This document shows, one piece after another, positions 16,448-24,179 of a DNA stretch of 64,000 nt. Source of the DNA: DAOPYU01 sp942493245 (GTDB lineage: Bacteria; Sumerlaeota; Sumerlaeia; UBA8349); contig OW818685.1 in assembly GCA_942493245.1 (NCBI GenBank), positions 4,526,001-4,590,000 on the forward strand. Reading direction: 5' to 3'. Within the stretch, counting starts at the first letter, position 1; the number at the start of each line of letters is the position of its first letter. The notes below the pieces were generated by a model. The model was not told where the DNA came from, did not search any database, and was given only the letters and a program-made list of their open reading frames with translations. The position numbers were made by a program, and so were the translations under genes.

Positions 16448-18144
16448 TGGACGCTTTGCGAAAAGATTTTTCCCATAAATCGCACCCCGGTCAACCCGCC
16501 CGCATTGAGGCGGTCCCGGCTGCGTCACATTCGGAAACGGCCGATTCCGACCGGCTGGCCGTCCCTCAGGACCGCGCCGAACGGTTGCGGCTGCGCCTTG
16601 CCGTCGAGCATTACGTCGAGCAATGTCACCTGGTCCCCCCCCTTTCGATGGAAGAACTCACCACCCACGCCACCGAGATTGCCCAATCGGCGCAGGCCGA
16701 CCCGGCCCACCACAACTATCTGATGGTGCTCCTGAGCAATCGGGTCTGGCGCGACACCATCGCCGCCGTCCCCTACGACCGGCGCATCCTGATGCTACCC
16801 CAGTGTCTGCGCACCCGGAGCGTCTGTCAGGCGCCGATGGACGAGATGGGCCTCCTGTGTGAGGAATGCGGCCAATGCGCCACGGGCGATCTGCAGGCCG
16901 AAGCCGAAAACCTGGGCTATGTGGTTCTGATCGCCGAGGGGACCACCGTCGTCACCAAACTTCTCGAACAGGGGCGGGTGGACGCCGTCATCGGGGTCAG
17001 TTGCCTCTCGACGCTCGAACGCTCGTTCCCCTACATGGCCGCCGACGCCATCCCCGGCTTGGCGATTCCCCTCTACCAGACCGGATGCGACAGCACCCGT
17101 ACCGACTTCGACTGGGTGCGCGAGGCCATCCGCCTCCGCTCCGAGGAAGGGTGGGCCGGACGGCTCGACATTGACGAATTGCGCACGCAGGTGCGCCGCT
17201 GGTTCGAAGCGGAAGAACTGCGTTCTCTCCTCGACTCGGGGAAGACCCAGACCGAGGAGATTGCGATCGAGTGGTTGCGCAAGGGGGGCAAGCGCTGGCG
17301 TCCTCTGCTGGCTGTCTGCGTCTATAAGGCGCTGCGCGGCGCAGAAACCAGCGTGCCCGAAGCCACCCGCCGCCTGGCCGTCGCCGTCGAATGCTTTCAC
17401 AAGGCCTCACTCGTCCATGACGACATCGAGGATGACGACGCCGTGCGGTATGGTGAAGTCACGCTCCACCGCCGCGACGGCATTCCCGTGGCGCTCAATG
17501 TGGGCGACTTTCTCCTGGGCGAGGGATACCGCCAGATTGCCGAATGCGGGATGCCCTCGGAACAGATTGAACAACTGATGCGGGTCGCCGTTCAGGGACA
17601 CCGGACGCTCTGCCTGGGGCAGGGGGAAGAACTCTGCTGGATGCGCGCGCCCAAACCCCAGACCCCGCGCGAGGTGATCGAAATCTTCCGTCTCAAGACC
17701 GCCCCGGCCTTCGACGTGGCGCTCCAGATCGGCGCCATCGCCGCCGGAGCCGACGGAGAGGTCTGCCAGGTGCTCAAGCGTTTCAGCGACGCGCTCGGCA
17801 TTGCGTTCCAGATCCGTGACGACCTGGACGACTTCCACAGCGAAGCGGGGGACGGCGACGCCCACGCCATGCGGCCTTCGATTCTCTTCGCGCTGGCCCA
17901 TGAACAGGCCACGCCCGCCGGGCGCCAACTCATCGAAAGCGTCTGGTGCTCGGGCAAGACGGATCGGGTCGTGTACGAGCAATTCCTCGAACAGATCCGC
18001 GAACTGGCGGTCGAGGAAAAAGCCCGGCAGCTGCTCGAGCATTTCAAGAACGAAGCGGTGCGTTCCCTCAGCCCCCTGAAGAACGCCCACCTGAAAAGTC
18101 TCCTGCGCCGCGTGGTGGGAAAAATTCTCGGACGCGCCTGTTGA
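16447..18144 (+). CDS. DUF116 / polyprenyl synthetase fusion protein
   Basis: A 565-residue two-domain protein. Residues ~50-225 are a DUF116-like domain with a Cys-rich core (CLRTRSVCQ, then LLCEECGQCATGDL) and the IAEGTTVVTKLLEQGRVDAV and YQTGCDSTRTD blocks. Residues ~245-565 are a trans-isoprenyl diphosphate synthase: GGKRWRPLL binds the diphosphate, LVHDDIEDDD near 322-331 is the first Asp-rich motif and IRDDLDDF the second. The synthase condenses isopentenyl diphosphate to a polyprenyl diphosphate. DUF116 proteins often sit next to radical SAM genes, and here one is physically joined to a prenyl synthase. The start is ATG 16447, overlapping the radical SAM stop by one base. Confidence 0.85.
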   Translation: MDALRKDFSHKSHPGQPARIEAVPAASHSETADSDRLAVPQDRAERLRLRLAVEHYVEQCHLVPPLSMEELTTHATEIAQSAQADPAHHNYLMVLLSNRVWRDTIAAVPYDRRILMLPQCLRTRSVCQAPMDEMGLLCEECGQCATGDLQAEAENLGYVVLIAEGTTVVTKLLEQGRVDAVIGVSCLSTLERSFPYMAADAIPGLAIPLYQTGCDSTRTDFDWVREAIRLRSEEGWAGRLDIDELRTQVRRWFEAEELRSLLDSGKTQTEEIAIEWLRKGGKRWRPLLAVCVYKALRGAETSVPEATRRLAVAVECFHKASLVHDDIEDDDAVRYGEVTLHRRDGIPVALNVGDFLLGEGYRQIAECGMPSEQIEQLMRVAVQGHRTLCLGQGEELCWMRAPKPQTPREVIEIFRLKTAPAFDVALQIGAIAAGADGEVCQVLKRFSDALGIAFQIRDDLDDFHSEAGDGDAHAMRPSILFALAHEQATPAGRQLIESVWCSGKTDRVVYEQFLEQIRELAVEEKARQLLEHFKNEAVRSLSPLKNAHLKSLLRRVVGKILGRAC

Positions 18145-18460
18145 GACGCTTCATTGGAAGCGCCCTTGGAAGAAGATCGCTTTCTGTCGGACTGAAGAGT
18201 ACGGTTTTTTCTAATTATAGTTCTTTCGCAAAAACACCTTCAGTATCCCCGGGGAACTCTTCTGTTCGTCATCCCCGCGAAAGCGGGGACCCAGAGGAAG
18301 CGCGAACGACGAAAAGGGAGAAAACCGGAAAAAGTGAGGATCAAACCCAGGGCGTCCCGACTCTGGATTCCCGCTTGCGCGGGAATGACGGGAGAAGGGC
18401 TGAGCCGGGAAAGAAACATACCCCCGGATCCTTTGGCAATAAATCCAAGGAGCGTTGGCC
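18145..18460. repeat. Intergenic gap with REP-like inverted repeat
   Basis: The gap inside the isoprenoid cluster contains an inverted pair: CGTCATCCCCGCGAAAGCGG followed by GGACCCAGAGG (about 18268-18298), and CTCTGGATTCCCGCTTGCGC followed by GGGAATGACG (about 18360-18389). This is the widespread CGTCATTCCCGC...GGATTCC intergenic repeat. No gene fits. The prenyltransferase-like gene has its own ribosome site (AAGGAG, 18447-18452). Confidence 0.75.
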
Positions 18461-19453
18461 ATGACCACCCTCAGCCTCAGTCTGCTCGACCGGGCCGCCC
18501 GTGCCCGTTCCTATCTGGACCAGAACGACCGCAAAGCCATCGCCGAATTCCTGTTCAAACACCACAACCCGGACGGAGGATTTCGGGGACGGTCCACCGA
18601 ATCGGACCTCTATTACGCGCCATTTGCCCTGGGGTGCCTGCTGGCGTTGGGACAGAGCCTCCCCGTCGAGGAAACGCGCCCTTATCTTGCCTCCTTCGGT
18701 GAAGGCGAAGGCCTTGACCTGGTCCACCTCGGGTGCCTGTTGCGCTGCCTCCGCATTCTGTCCACGCCCAACCTCGCCCGCCAGACCGCGCTGGCCTCGC
18801 GGCTGGGGGTGCTGGGCCATCAGACCTTCGCCCGCATGGTGCAGGCGTTCCACGCGCGTCCCCTGCCCGGCCAGGAAGCCATCCTGACTCACCTGCAAAC
18901 CTGCCGGTGTCCGGACGGAGGGTATGCGTCCAACGCCCAGGCCGCCGCGCGCGGCGAGGACTCTGTCTATTCCTCCTTCCTCGCGCTTCTGGCCTGCGAG
19001 GATCTGGGCCTCGCGCCCGAAAACCCTGAAGCGATTGTGCGGTGTGTCCGGCGACACCGCGCCACGGACGGCGGATACGGCAACCATCCCGGCGCCCCCG
19101 AAGGGACCACGACCGTGACGGCTGCCGCCGGAGCGCTCCTGAAAACGCTCGACAGGAAACCGGACCCGGCGGACTCGAACATTCAGACCTGGCTGCGCGA
19201 CCGGTACCATCCGAGCGGTGGGTTCCTGGCCAATCCGCGCGCGCCGTTGCCCGATCTGCTCTCCACCGCTTCCGCCCTGTTCGCGCTCCGGCAACTCGGC
19301 GCCGATCTCGAATTCGCGCGGACGGGCACACTCGACCTGATCGAAACGCTCTGGGCCGAAAACGGGGGGTTCTGCCCTCACGCCGCCGACGAAACACCCG
19401 ACTGCGAATACGTCTGGTACGCCCTCCTGACCCTGGGGTGCCTGGCGAAATGA
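18461..19453 (+). CDS. Prenyltransferase / squalene-oxidase-repeat protein (alpha/alpha toroid)
   Basis: A 330-residue protein built of repeated helical hairpins with Gly-Gly-Phe/Tyr turns: NPDGGFRG, CPDGGYASN, ATDGGYGNH, HPSGGFLAN and AENGGFCPH. This is the pattern of the alpha/alpha-toroid shared by protein prenyltransferase beta subunits and triterpene cyclase domains. EDSVYSSFLALLA and DCEYVWYALLTLGCL resemble regions around the zinc site of prenyltransferase beta subunits, but I cannot confirm a zinc triad. It lacks a DXDD motif. It may be a partner subunit of the cyclase-like protein downstream, or a separate prenyl-binding enzyme. Start ATG 18461 with AAGGAG eight bases before. Confidence 0.75.
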   Translation: MTTLSLSLLDRAARARSYLDQNDRKAIAEFLFKHHNPDGGFRGRSTESDLYYAPFALGCLLALGQSLPVEETRPYLASFGEGEGLDLVHLGCLLRCLRILSTPNLARQTALASRLGVLGHQTFARMVQAFHARPLPGQEAILTHLQTCRCPDGGYASNAQAAARGEDSVYSSFLALLACEDLGLAPENPEAIVRCVRRHRATDGGYGNHPGAPEGTTTVTAAAGALLKTLDRKPDPADSNIQTWLRDRYHPSGGFLANPRAPLPDLLSTASALFALRQLGADLEFARTGTLDLIETLWAENGGFCPHAADETPDCEYVWYALLTLGCLAK

Positions 19454-19560
19454 AACCGCGGTTGAGCGCCAACGGCGCGGATCTATACCAGCCTGGGGCA
19501 AGCGAAGCGTCGCCCCAGGAAAGGCGTCCCTTTTTTTGAAAGGGCTGAAAGCCCGAACTA
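19454..19560. repeat. Intergenic repeats between the two toroid genes
   Basis: AAACCGCGGTTGAGCGCC at 19453-19470 matches one end of the inverted-repeat element at 63049-63157 and resembles the ends of the IS1380-like element. A CCTGGGGC...GCCCCAGG hairpin (about 19491-19518) and an AAGGGCTGAAAGCCC stretch follow. The gap has no gene. Confidence 0.5.
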
Positions 19561-19588
19561 TGAAAAGAGGGGAAAGAGTCTGAAAAAG

Positions 19589-21595
19589 ATGGAAAACTCC
19601 GATATAGATCTCCAGAGAAAAGACAACCCGAGGGAGCACGGGCGTCCCGCCCGTGAAGCGGTTCGTACCGCCGGCGTCCCCGCCGGCGCGGTTCCGGAAA
19701 CACGCACGCATGCTCCCTCCCATGTTCCAGAGCCTCTGCATGGGCGGAACGCCCATGCCACCTCTTCTGCTCCCTCCCCTGTCCCCTCGGCCCTTCCCTC
19801 CTCGCTGCTCGCCGCCACCCGCCGCACGCTCGACAACGCCCGTCAGCGCCTCCTCGACGAACGCACCCCTTCCGGCGTCTGGCACGGGGAACTCTCTCCC
19901 AGCGCGCTCTCGACCGCCGTGGCGGTCTTTGCGCTCGACCGTGTCAACCGGGACGCCCACGCGGCCCTGATCCGCAACGGCCTCGACTGGCTGGCGCGCC
20001 ACGCCAACGCCGACGGCGGGTGGGGCGACACGCCTGCCAGCCCCAGCAACCTCAGCACCACCCTGCTCGTCTGGTCCGCCCTCTCGCTCGACGACGGGTC
20101 GCGCGCCGAAGTGGTCAAACGCGCCGAGGCATGGATCGCCCGCGCCGCCGGATCGCTCGAACCCGACTTGATCGCTCGGGCCGTGCTCGCGGCCTATGGC
20201 AATGACCGTACTTTCTCTGCCCCCATCCTGACCCTCTGCGCGCTGGCGGGGCGACTGGGACCGGAACCACAGGTGTGGGGGCGCATCCCCCAACTCCCCT
20301 TCGAACTCGCCGCGCTCCCGCACCAGACCTTCAAGTGGCTCCAGTTGCCCGTGGTCAGCTACGCCATTCCGGCCCTCATCGCCATCGGCCTGGTGCGGTA
20401 TCGCCGGGCGCAACAGAAGAAGAATCTCTGGTCCGGGGTCCGCGAATGGTTCATCCCGCGTGTATTGGACGTCCTCACCCGCATCCAGCCCACCAACGGC
20501 GGCTTCCTCGAAGCCGCGCCCCTCACGGCGTTCGTCTCCATGAGCCTGGCGTCGAGCGGACTGGCCGACCACCTCGTGACACAACGCTGCGCGGAATTTC
20601 TGCGCGACAACGTCCGCCCGGACGGCTCGTGGCCCATTGACACCAACCTGGCCACTTGGGTCACGACCCTTTCGGTGAACGCCCTGTCGAATGGACCGGA
20701 CGCCGAGCCTCTTCTCACCGACCCGGACCGCGCGGCGATCCGCGCCTGGCTCCTGGGCCAGCAGTGGCGCGTCGAGCACCCCTTCACCCACGCCGCGCCG
20801 GGCGGGTGGGCCTGGACCGACCTGAAGGGCGGTGTGCCCGACGCCGACGACACTTCCGGCGCACTCCTCGCGCTCCGCCGGCTCGGTCCCGTGGACGACG
20901 CCACCCGCGAGGCGGCGCAGGTGGGTCTGCGCTGGCTCCTGGACCTCCAGAACCGCGACGGCGGCATCCCGACCTTCTGCCACGGGTGGGGTAAACTCCC
21001 TTTCGACCGCAGCTGTCCCGACATCACGGCCCACGCCCTGCTCGCCTTTCAGCAATGGCGCGACGAGGTCCCCGACAATCTTCGGAAGGAACTTGATCAC
21101 GCGTCTCTACGTGGCCTCGACTACCTCACCCGCATCCAGCGACCAGACGGCTCGTGGCTCCCGCTCTGGTTCGGCAACCAGGCCGCGCCGGGCAAGATCA
21201 ACCCGACCTACGGCACGGCTCAGGTGCTCCACGCCCTGCGCGCTTTCGACTCCGACACGCAAGCCGCTCCCACAATCGAATACCTCGTCGAGCGCGGCAC
21301 CACCTGGCTCCTCCACACGCAAAACGCCGACGGCGGTTGGGGCGGCGTGCCCGGCGCTCCCTCGACGGTCGAAGAAACCGCCCTGGCCCTGCGCGCCCTC
21401 GCGGGCCGCGCGCCGACTGAGACCGTTCAGTCCGCCCTCGCCTGGATCGTCGAAGCCACCGACCACGGCCAAACCTTCCTCGCCGCCCCCATCGGCCTCT
21501 ACTTTTCCCAACTCTGGTACCACGAACGCCTCTACCCGCTCGTGTTCACCGTGGCGGCGTTGGGGAGTGTGGAAGGGATAAGAGACATTGGATAA
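19589..21595 (+). CDS. Squalene-hopene-cyclase-like terpene cyclase
   Basis: A 668-residue class II terpene-cyclase-like protein. The proton-donor motif is present as DADDTSG (DXDD at about 418-421). QW-type repeats punctuate the chain: GGWGDTPA, GSWPIDTN, GGWAWTDLKGG, GGIPTFCHGWG, GSWLPLWFGNQ and GGWGGVPG. Hydrophobic helices near 253-270 (LPVVSYAIPALIAIGLV) fit monotopic membrane attachment. The typical aspartate-plus-aromatic set and length are those of the squalene-hopene cyclase family, but the product is unknown. Residues ~14-59 are encoded by an inserted 135-bp repeat, so the native protein was probably shorter at its N-terminus. The stop codon lies in a GGATAATTGAC repeat. It is the last gene of the isoprenoid cluster. 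Confidence 0.82.
   Translation: MENSDIDLQRKDNPREHGRPAREAVRTAGVPAGAVPETRTHAPSHVPEPLHGRNAHATSSAPSPVPSALPSSLLAATRRTLDNARQRLLDERTPSGVWHGELSPSALSTAVAVFALDRVNRDAHAALIRNGLDWLARHANADGGWGDTPASPSNLSTTLLVWSALSLDDGSRAEVVKRAEAWIARAAGSLEPDLIARAVLAAYGNDRTFSAPILTLCALAGRLGPEPQVWGRIPQLPFELAALPHQTFKWLQLPVVSYAIPALIAIGLVRYRRAQQKKNLWSGVREWFIPRVLDVLTRIQPTNGGFLEAAPLTAFVSMSLASSGLADHLVTQRCAEFLRDNVRPDGSWPIDTNLATWVTTLSVNALSNGPDAEPLLTDPDRAAIRAWLLGQQWRVEHPFTHAAPGGWAWTDLKGGVPDADDTSGALLALRRLGPVDDATREAAQVGLRWLLDLQNRDGGIPTFCHGWGKLPFDRSCPDITAHALLAFQQWRDEVPDNLRKELDHASLRGLDYLTRIQRPDGSWLPLWFGNQAAPGKINPTYGTAQVLHALRAFDSDTQAAPTIEYLVERGTTWLLHTQNADGGWGGVPGAPSTVEETALALRALAGRAPTETVQSALAWIVEATDHGQTFLAAPIGLYFSQLWYHERLYPLVFTVAALGSVEGIRDIG
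19630..19764 (+). mobile_element. MITE-like 135-bp element inserted in frame in the cyclase gene
   Basis: From GAGGGAGCACGGGCG to CGCCCATGCCACCTC this 135-base block has the same three-hairpin order as the element at 25664-25799 (which is on the opposite strand): an ACGGGCG/CGCCCGT hairpin, then GTTCGTACCGCCGGCGTCCC with its partner, then a middle segment around GGTTCCGG, then GAGCCTC and a final CATGGGCG/CGCCCATG hairpin. Its length is a multiple of three and it has no in-frame stop, so the cyclase frame continues through it as ~45 Arg/Pro/Ala-rich codons. Confidence 0.75.
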
Positions 21596-21600
21596 TTGAC
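21590..21600. repeat. GGATAATTGAC repeat at gene end
   Basis: GGATAATTGAC supplies the TAA stop of the cyclase gene. It is the same core repeat as at 3117, 22494 (interrupted by the insertion sequence) and 42650. Confidence 0.55.
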
Positions 21601-21656
21601 TATGAAACGATTCCAGGGGACATGAAAAATTTCTCGACACAAAGGAGAAAAATGAG

Positions 21657-22328
21657 ATGGGTTATTATGTTCCGCCTGTGATTAAACCTGAAGCGGTCTC
21701 TCATATTATTACGGTTCTGAGACTCAACGGGTTTCTGTTGAATTTCAAACGAGTTTCAAATGAATCGGATGAAATAGAACCGGAACACGAAAGGTTTCAA
21801 CTTTACCTGTGTTCTGGAACGGATACCCCCCAGGAAGCGATTCTGTGTTATGAGGAAAAGTGGAAAGGGTATTGTCTTGATATTCCGGCTGGTTCCGAAT
21901 TAGCCGTCCCGATCTCTCGATTCATCGATACCCTGTTTCTTCTTGTTTCGGGTGAATCGGTTTTCCCGGAACTGACGGGACTCTTTCTGTTTGAAGAAAG
22001 CGATTCCACTTTGTGGCGAAAAGAGATGCCTGGGGACTCGACCTGCCGGATCGAGTGGATGTTGCCTTTTGTCTCCTCGTCTGAGGCCGATTCCGCCCCA
22101 CCTGTCGGTTTGTGCATGGGAACGTTTGAATGGAAAAAACTGAGTATCCCCTTTTCTTCTGGGCGGTATCGGAATGAAGCAACCGACCGGGAGTTGTCAT
22201 TTGTCGCATTCGACTTTTTGAAACTTACGAGAGAAGATTTCAAACGGTATGAGGAAACCCTCAAAGAAATAGAACGTCGTATCGAGGCGTCCGGGGGAAA
22301 ACGAATCCATCTGAAGCAACGGTCCTAA
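21657..22328 (+). CDS. Hypothetical cytoplasmic protein
   Basis: A 223-residue protein with no signal peptide or membrane segment and no family I recognise. It begins MGYYVPPVIKPEAVSHIITV and ends in a charged amphipathic helix (about residues 185-223, Glu/Arg/Lys-rich). The start has AAGGAG nine bases before. It is AT-richer than the cyclase gene upstream and its codon use resembles the other orphan genes of this window (9371, 27412-29075, 35384), which suggests a separate origin. It lies 61 bases after the cyclase gene on the same strand and could be cotranscribed with it. Confidence 0.65.
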   Translation: MGYYVPPVIKPEAVSHIITVLRLNGFLLNFKRVSNESDEIEPEHERFQLYLCSGTDTPQEAILCYEEKWKGYCLDIPAGSELAVPISRFIDTLFLLVSGESVFPELTGLFLFEESDSTLWRKEMPGDSTCRIEWMLPFVSSSEADSAPPVGLCMGTFEWKKLSIPFSSGRYRNEATDRELSFVAFDFLKLTREDFKRYEETLKEIERRIEASGGKRIHLKQRS

Positions 22329-22385
22329 TGAATCCCCGGAAAACCGGGGATGCCCTTTGAATCTTGTACGGGGATTCTATCGGTC

Positions 22386-22460
22386 TTTCACCACCAAGAC
22401 ACCAAGTCACAAAGGGGAAGGGTCAGGATGTTTTGTGCCTTGGTGTCTTGGTGGTAGAAA
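22386..22460. repeat. Inverted repeat of CCACCAAGACACCAAG type
   Basis: TTTCACCACCAAGACACCAA at the left is matched in inverted orientation by CTTGGTGTCTTGGTGGT near 22439-22455. This palindromic unit is a common intergenic repeat in GC-rich environmental genomes and has no coding role here. Confidence 0.7.
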
Positions 22461-22510
22461 AAGTGGTCATCCGTTTCCTTGTTCATTATCCATCGTCAAT
22501 TATCCATTAT

Positions 22511-24166
22511 CCTAAAAACAGCAGTTGAACCCTGATCAAGGGCCTTGGGCGCCGGTGTTTGTCGCTCAAGTGCATCCGAGGGCGGGTTTTCCCGGTACGC
22601 CGAGGAGTCTTCCTTTCAGAAAGACGACGAAGGCGCGGCTCAGAATCAGCCGCCAGCGCTCAGTCCAATCCAACTGCTCCGCAGCCTTGCGAAGGTGCAG
22701 GAAAAAGCCCGTCAAACCGCGCAAAACTTTGCGGATGCAGGCCGACTCGGCATGCAGGCTCGTCAGGGTCAGCGTGGTCTGACCGGCGTGTTGCGTCTGC
22801 TTGCCCACGGCGTGCAGAAGAAGCGGGCGGCTGGTCTGCGCCTCGTGGTGTTTGTCGGGCAGGGCCAGGCGCGCGAACAGCGACCACCAGTTGTAGACCA
22901 GAGCCGTGTGGCGCGCCATGATCTGGCAGCGTTTCTGGTCCCGACTCGTGAACCCGCCCCAGCCCCACTGGTTCTTCAACTCATCGAAGACGTTCTCGCA
23001 GTCCGCCCGGTCCCGGTAGTGCTGCGCCAACGTGAGGATTTCGCCCGCGAGGTCCGTCACCAGTACGGCGTACTCGTACGGGCCCACCGTCTCGAGTGTC
23101 TCGACAAAAGCCAGTTCCAACTGTCCTGGTTGTGGGCGGTTGGCCAAAAGCAGATCGCCTTTCAGGCGCCGACGCAGGACGACGACCTTGCGCTCGCGCT
23201 CCCAGCCGCTCAGGCGCAGCCGCGACTCCACGCCCTCCCAGCCCTGGCCGGCGTCCTCCCACTCGGAGCGCGCGAAGAGTTTCTCGATCAGCCCCCGTAC
23301 TTTCTGAGTCTGGCGCAACTTGAACAAGTAAGGCTGTCCCCGTTTCTCGCACTCGCGCATGACCGCGTCGTTGCCGAAGGCACAGTCGCCGCGCACGAAG
23401 ACCGGCCGCTGTTCGGGGGACAGGGTGTCGAGAAAGGAGAAGAACGAGGGGCTCGTGTACTTCGCCGCCGTCCGGTTGCCCGACTGCACCTCGACGTCGA
23501 GCACCAGGCGCAGGTTGGCCAGAAAGTAGGTGTGGTACGTGTGCGAGGGACGGCCCGGTTTCTGCGGGTTGTAGCCCTTCACGGCCCCTTCCTGACGGCC
23601 GTAGAGGGGCTTGACCGTCGTGTCCAGATCCAGAATCCACGGCTCGAAAAGCAACGGTTCGTAACAGCGCCGCAGGTGAGCGGTCTGCCAGAGCGCGCAC
23701 TCCTCCCCATCAACGGCCTGAAACGCCCGGCGCACCGAGTCCTCGCTGGCCACCTTCGACATGCCGAGCAATTCCGGATTCACCCCATCGGCCCGAATCG
23801 CCGCGATGTGAGCGTAGCGCGTGTGACCCGCCAGCAGACACAGCAGAGTCGTCCCCAGAATGTCGCGCTTGGCCGGGGCATTGGGGCTGTGGTACTCCAG
23901 CGGGCAATCCTGAACCCAGGCATCAAAAAGACGGGCCGTCTTGAGGAACTCGATGAAGAACGGCAATTGCCCCAGAGGCGTCACGGCCGCCTGGGGCGCC
24001 CACTCCACGTGGACCCGGCCGCCAAAAGTGTCCACCACCAGAGATTCGATCTCGGGCGCATTGGAGTCACCCAATGGGTGAGGGGTTGGGAAGAGATTTT
24101 TCTCGTTCATGCACTCAGTTTGCTACACTTGCAGAACGAGAGCAAGAGTCAACTGCGGTTTTTAGG
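22511..24166 (-). mobile_element. Complete IS1380-like insertion sequence with 5-bp target duplication
   Basis: The element is 1656 bases. The left end reads CCTAAAAACAGCAGTTGA and the right end, read inward, CCTAAAAACCGCAGTTGA (17 of 18 match). Directly outside both ends is ATTAT, a 5-base target duplication. Removing the element joins CAATTATCC to ATTATCCATTCC, a GGATAAT-type dispersed repeat like those at 3117 and 21590. The right end is only 13 bases from the radA stop codon. It encodes one intact transposase. The good match of the ends and the intact gene suggest a recent, possibly active insertion. Confidence 0.9.
22566..24110 (-). CDS. IS1380-family transposase
   Basis: A 514-residue DDE transposase of the IS4 superfamily. 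The first catalytic Asp is in WILDLDTTVKPLYG (D161/D163), the second in FVRGDCAFGN (D242), and the third acidic residue is in the Y-x2-R-x3-E-x6-K signature (Y365, R368, E372, K379: YRDRADCENVFDELK). The DTTVKPLYG wording and the CCT-starting terminal repeats fit the IS1380 family. The frame is uninterrupted and of full length. It cuts and pastes the element that carries it. Confidence 0.93.
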   Translation of the reverse strand: MNEKNLFPTPHPLGDSNAPEIESLVVDTFGGRVHVEWAPQAAVTPLGQLPFFIEFLKTARLFDAWVQDCPLEYHSPNAPAKRDILGTTLLCLLAGHTRYAHIAAIRADGVNPELLGMSKVASEDSVRRAFQAVDGEECALWQTAHLRRCYEPLLFEPWILDLDTTVKPLYGRQEGAVKGYNPQKPGRPSHTYHTYFLANLRLVLDVEVQSGNRTAAKYTSPSFFSFLDTLSPEQRPVFVRGDCAFGNDAVMRECEKRGQPYLFKLRQTQKVRGLIEKLFARSEWEDAGQGWEGVESRLRLSGWERERKVVVLRRRLKGDLLLANRPQPGQLELAFVETLETVGPYEYAVLVTDLAGEILTLAQHYRDRADCENVFDELKNQWGWGGFTSRDQKRCQIMARHTALVYNWWSLFARLALPDKHHEAQTSRPLLLHAVGKQTQHAGQTTLTLTSLHAESACIRKVLRGLTGFFLHLRKAAEQLDWTERWRLILSRAFVVFLKGRLLGVPGKPALGCT

Positions 24167-24179
24167 ATTATCCATTCCC

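Noticed and set aside
18341..21100. A 919-codon minus-strand frame opposite the toroid genes
   Set aside because: It is the antisense shadow of two high-GC plus-strand genes with clear cyclase motifs; its composition is Arg/Gly-rich without a domain.
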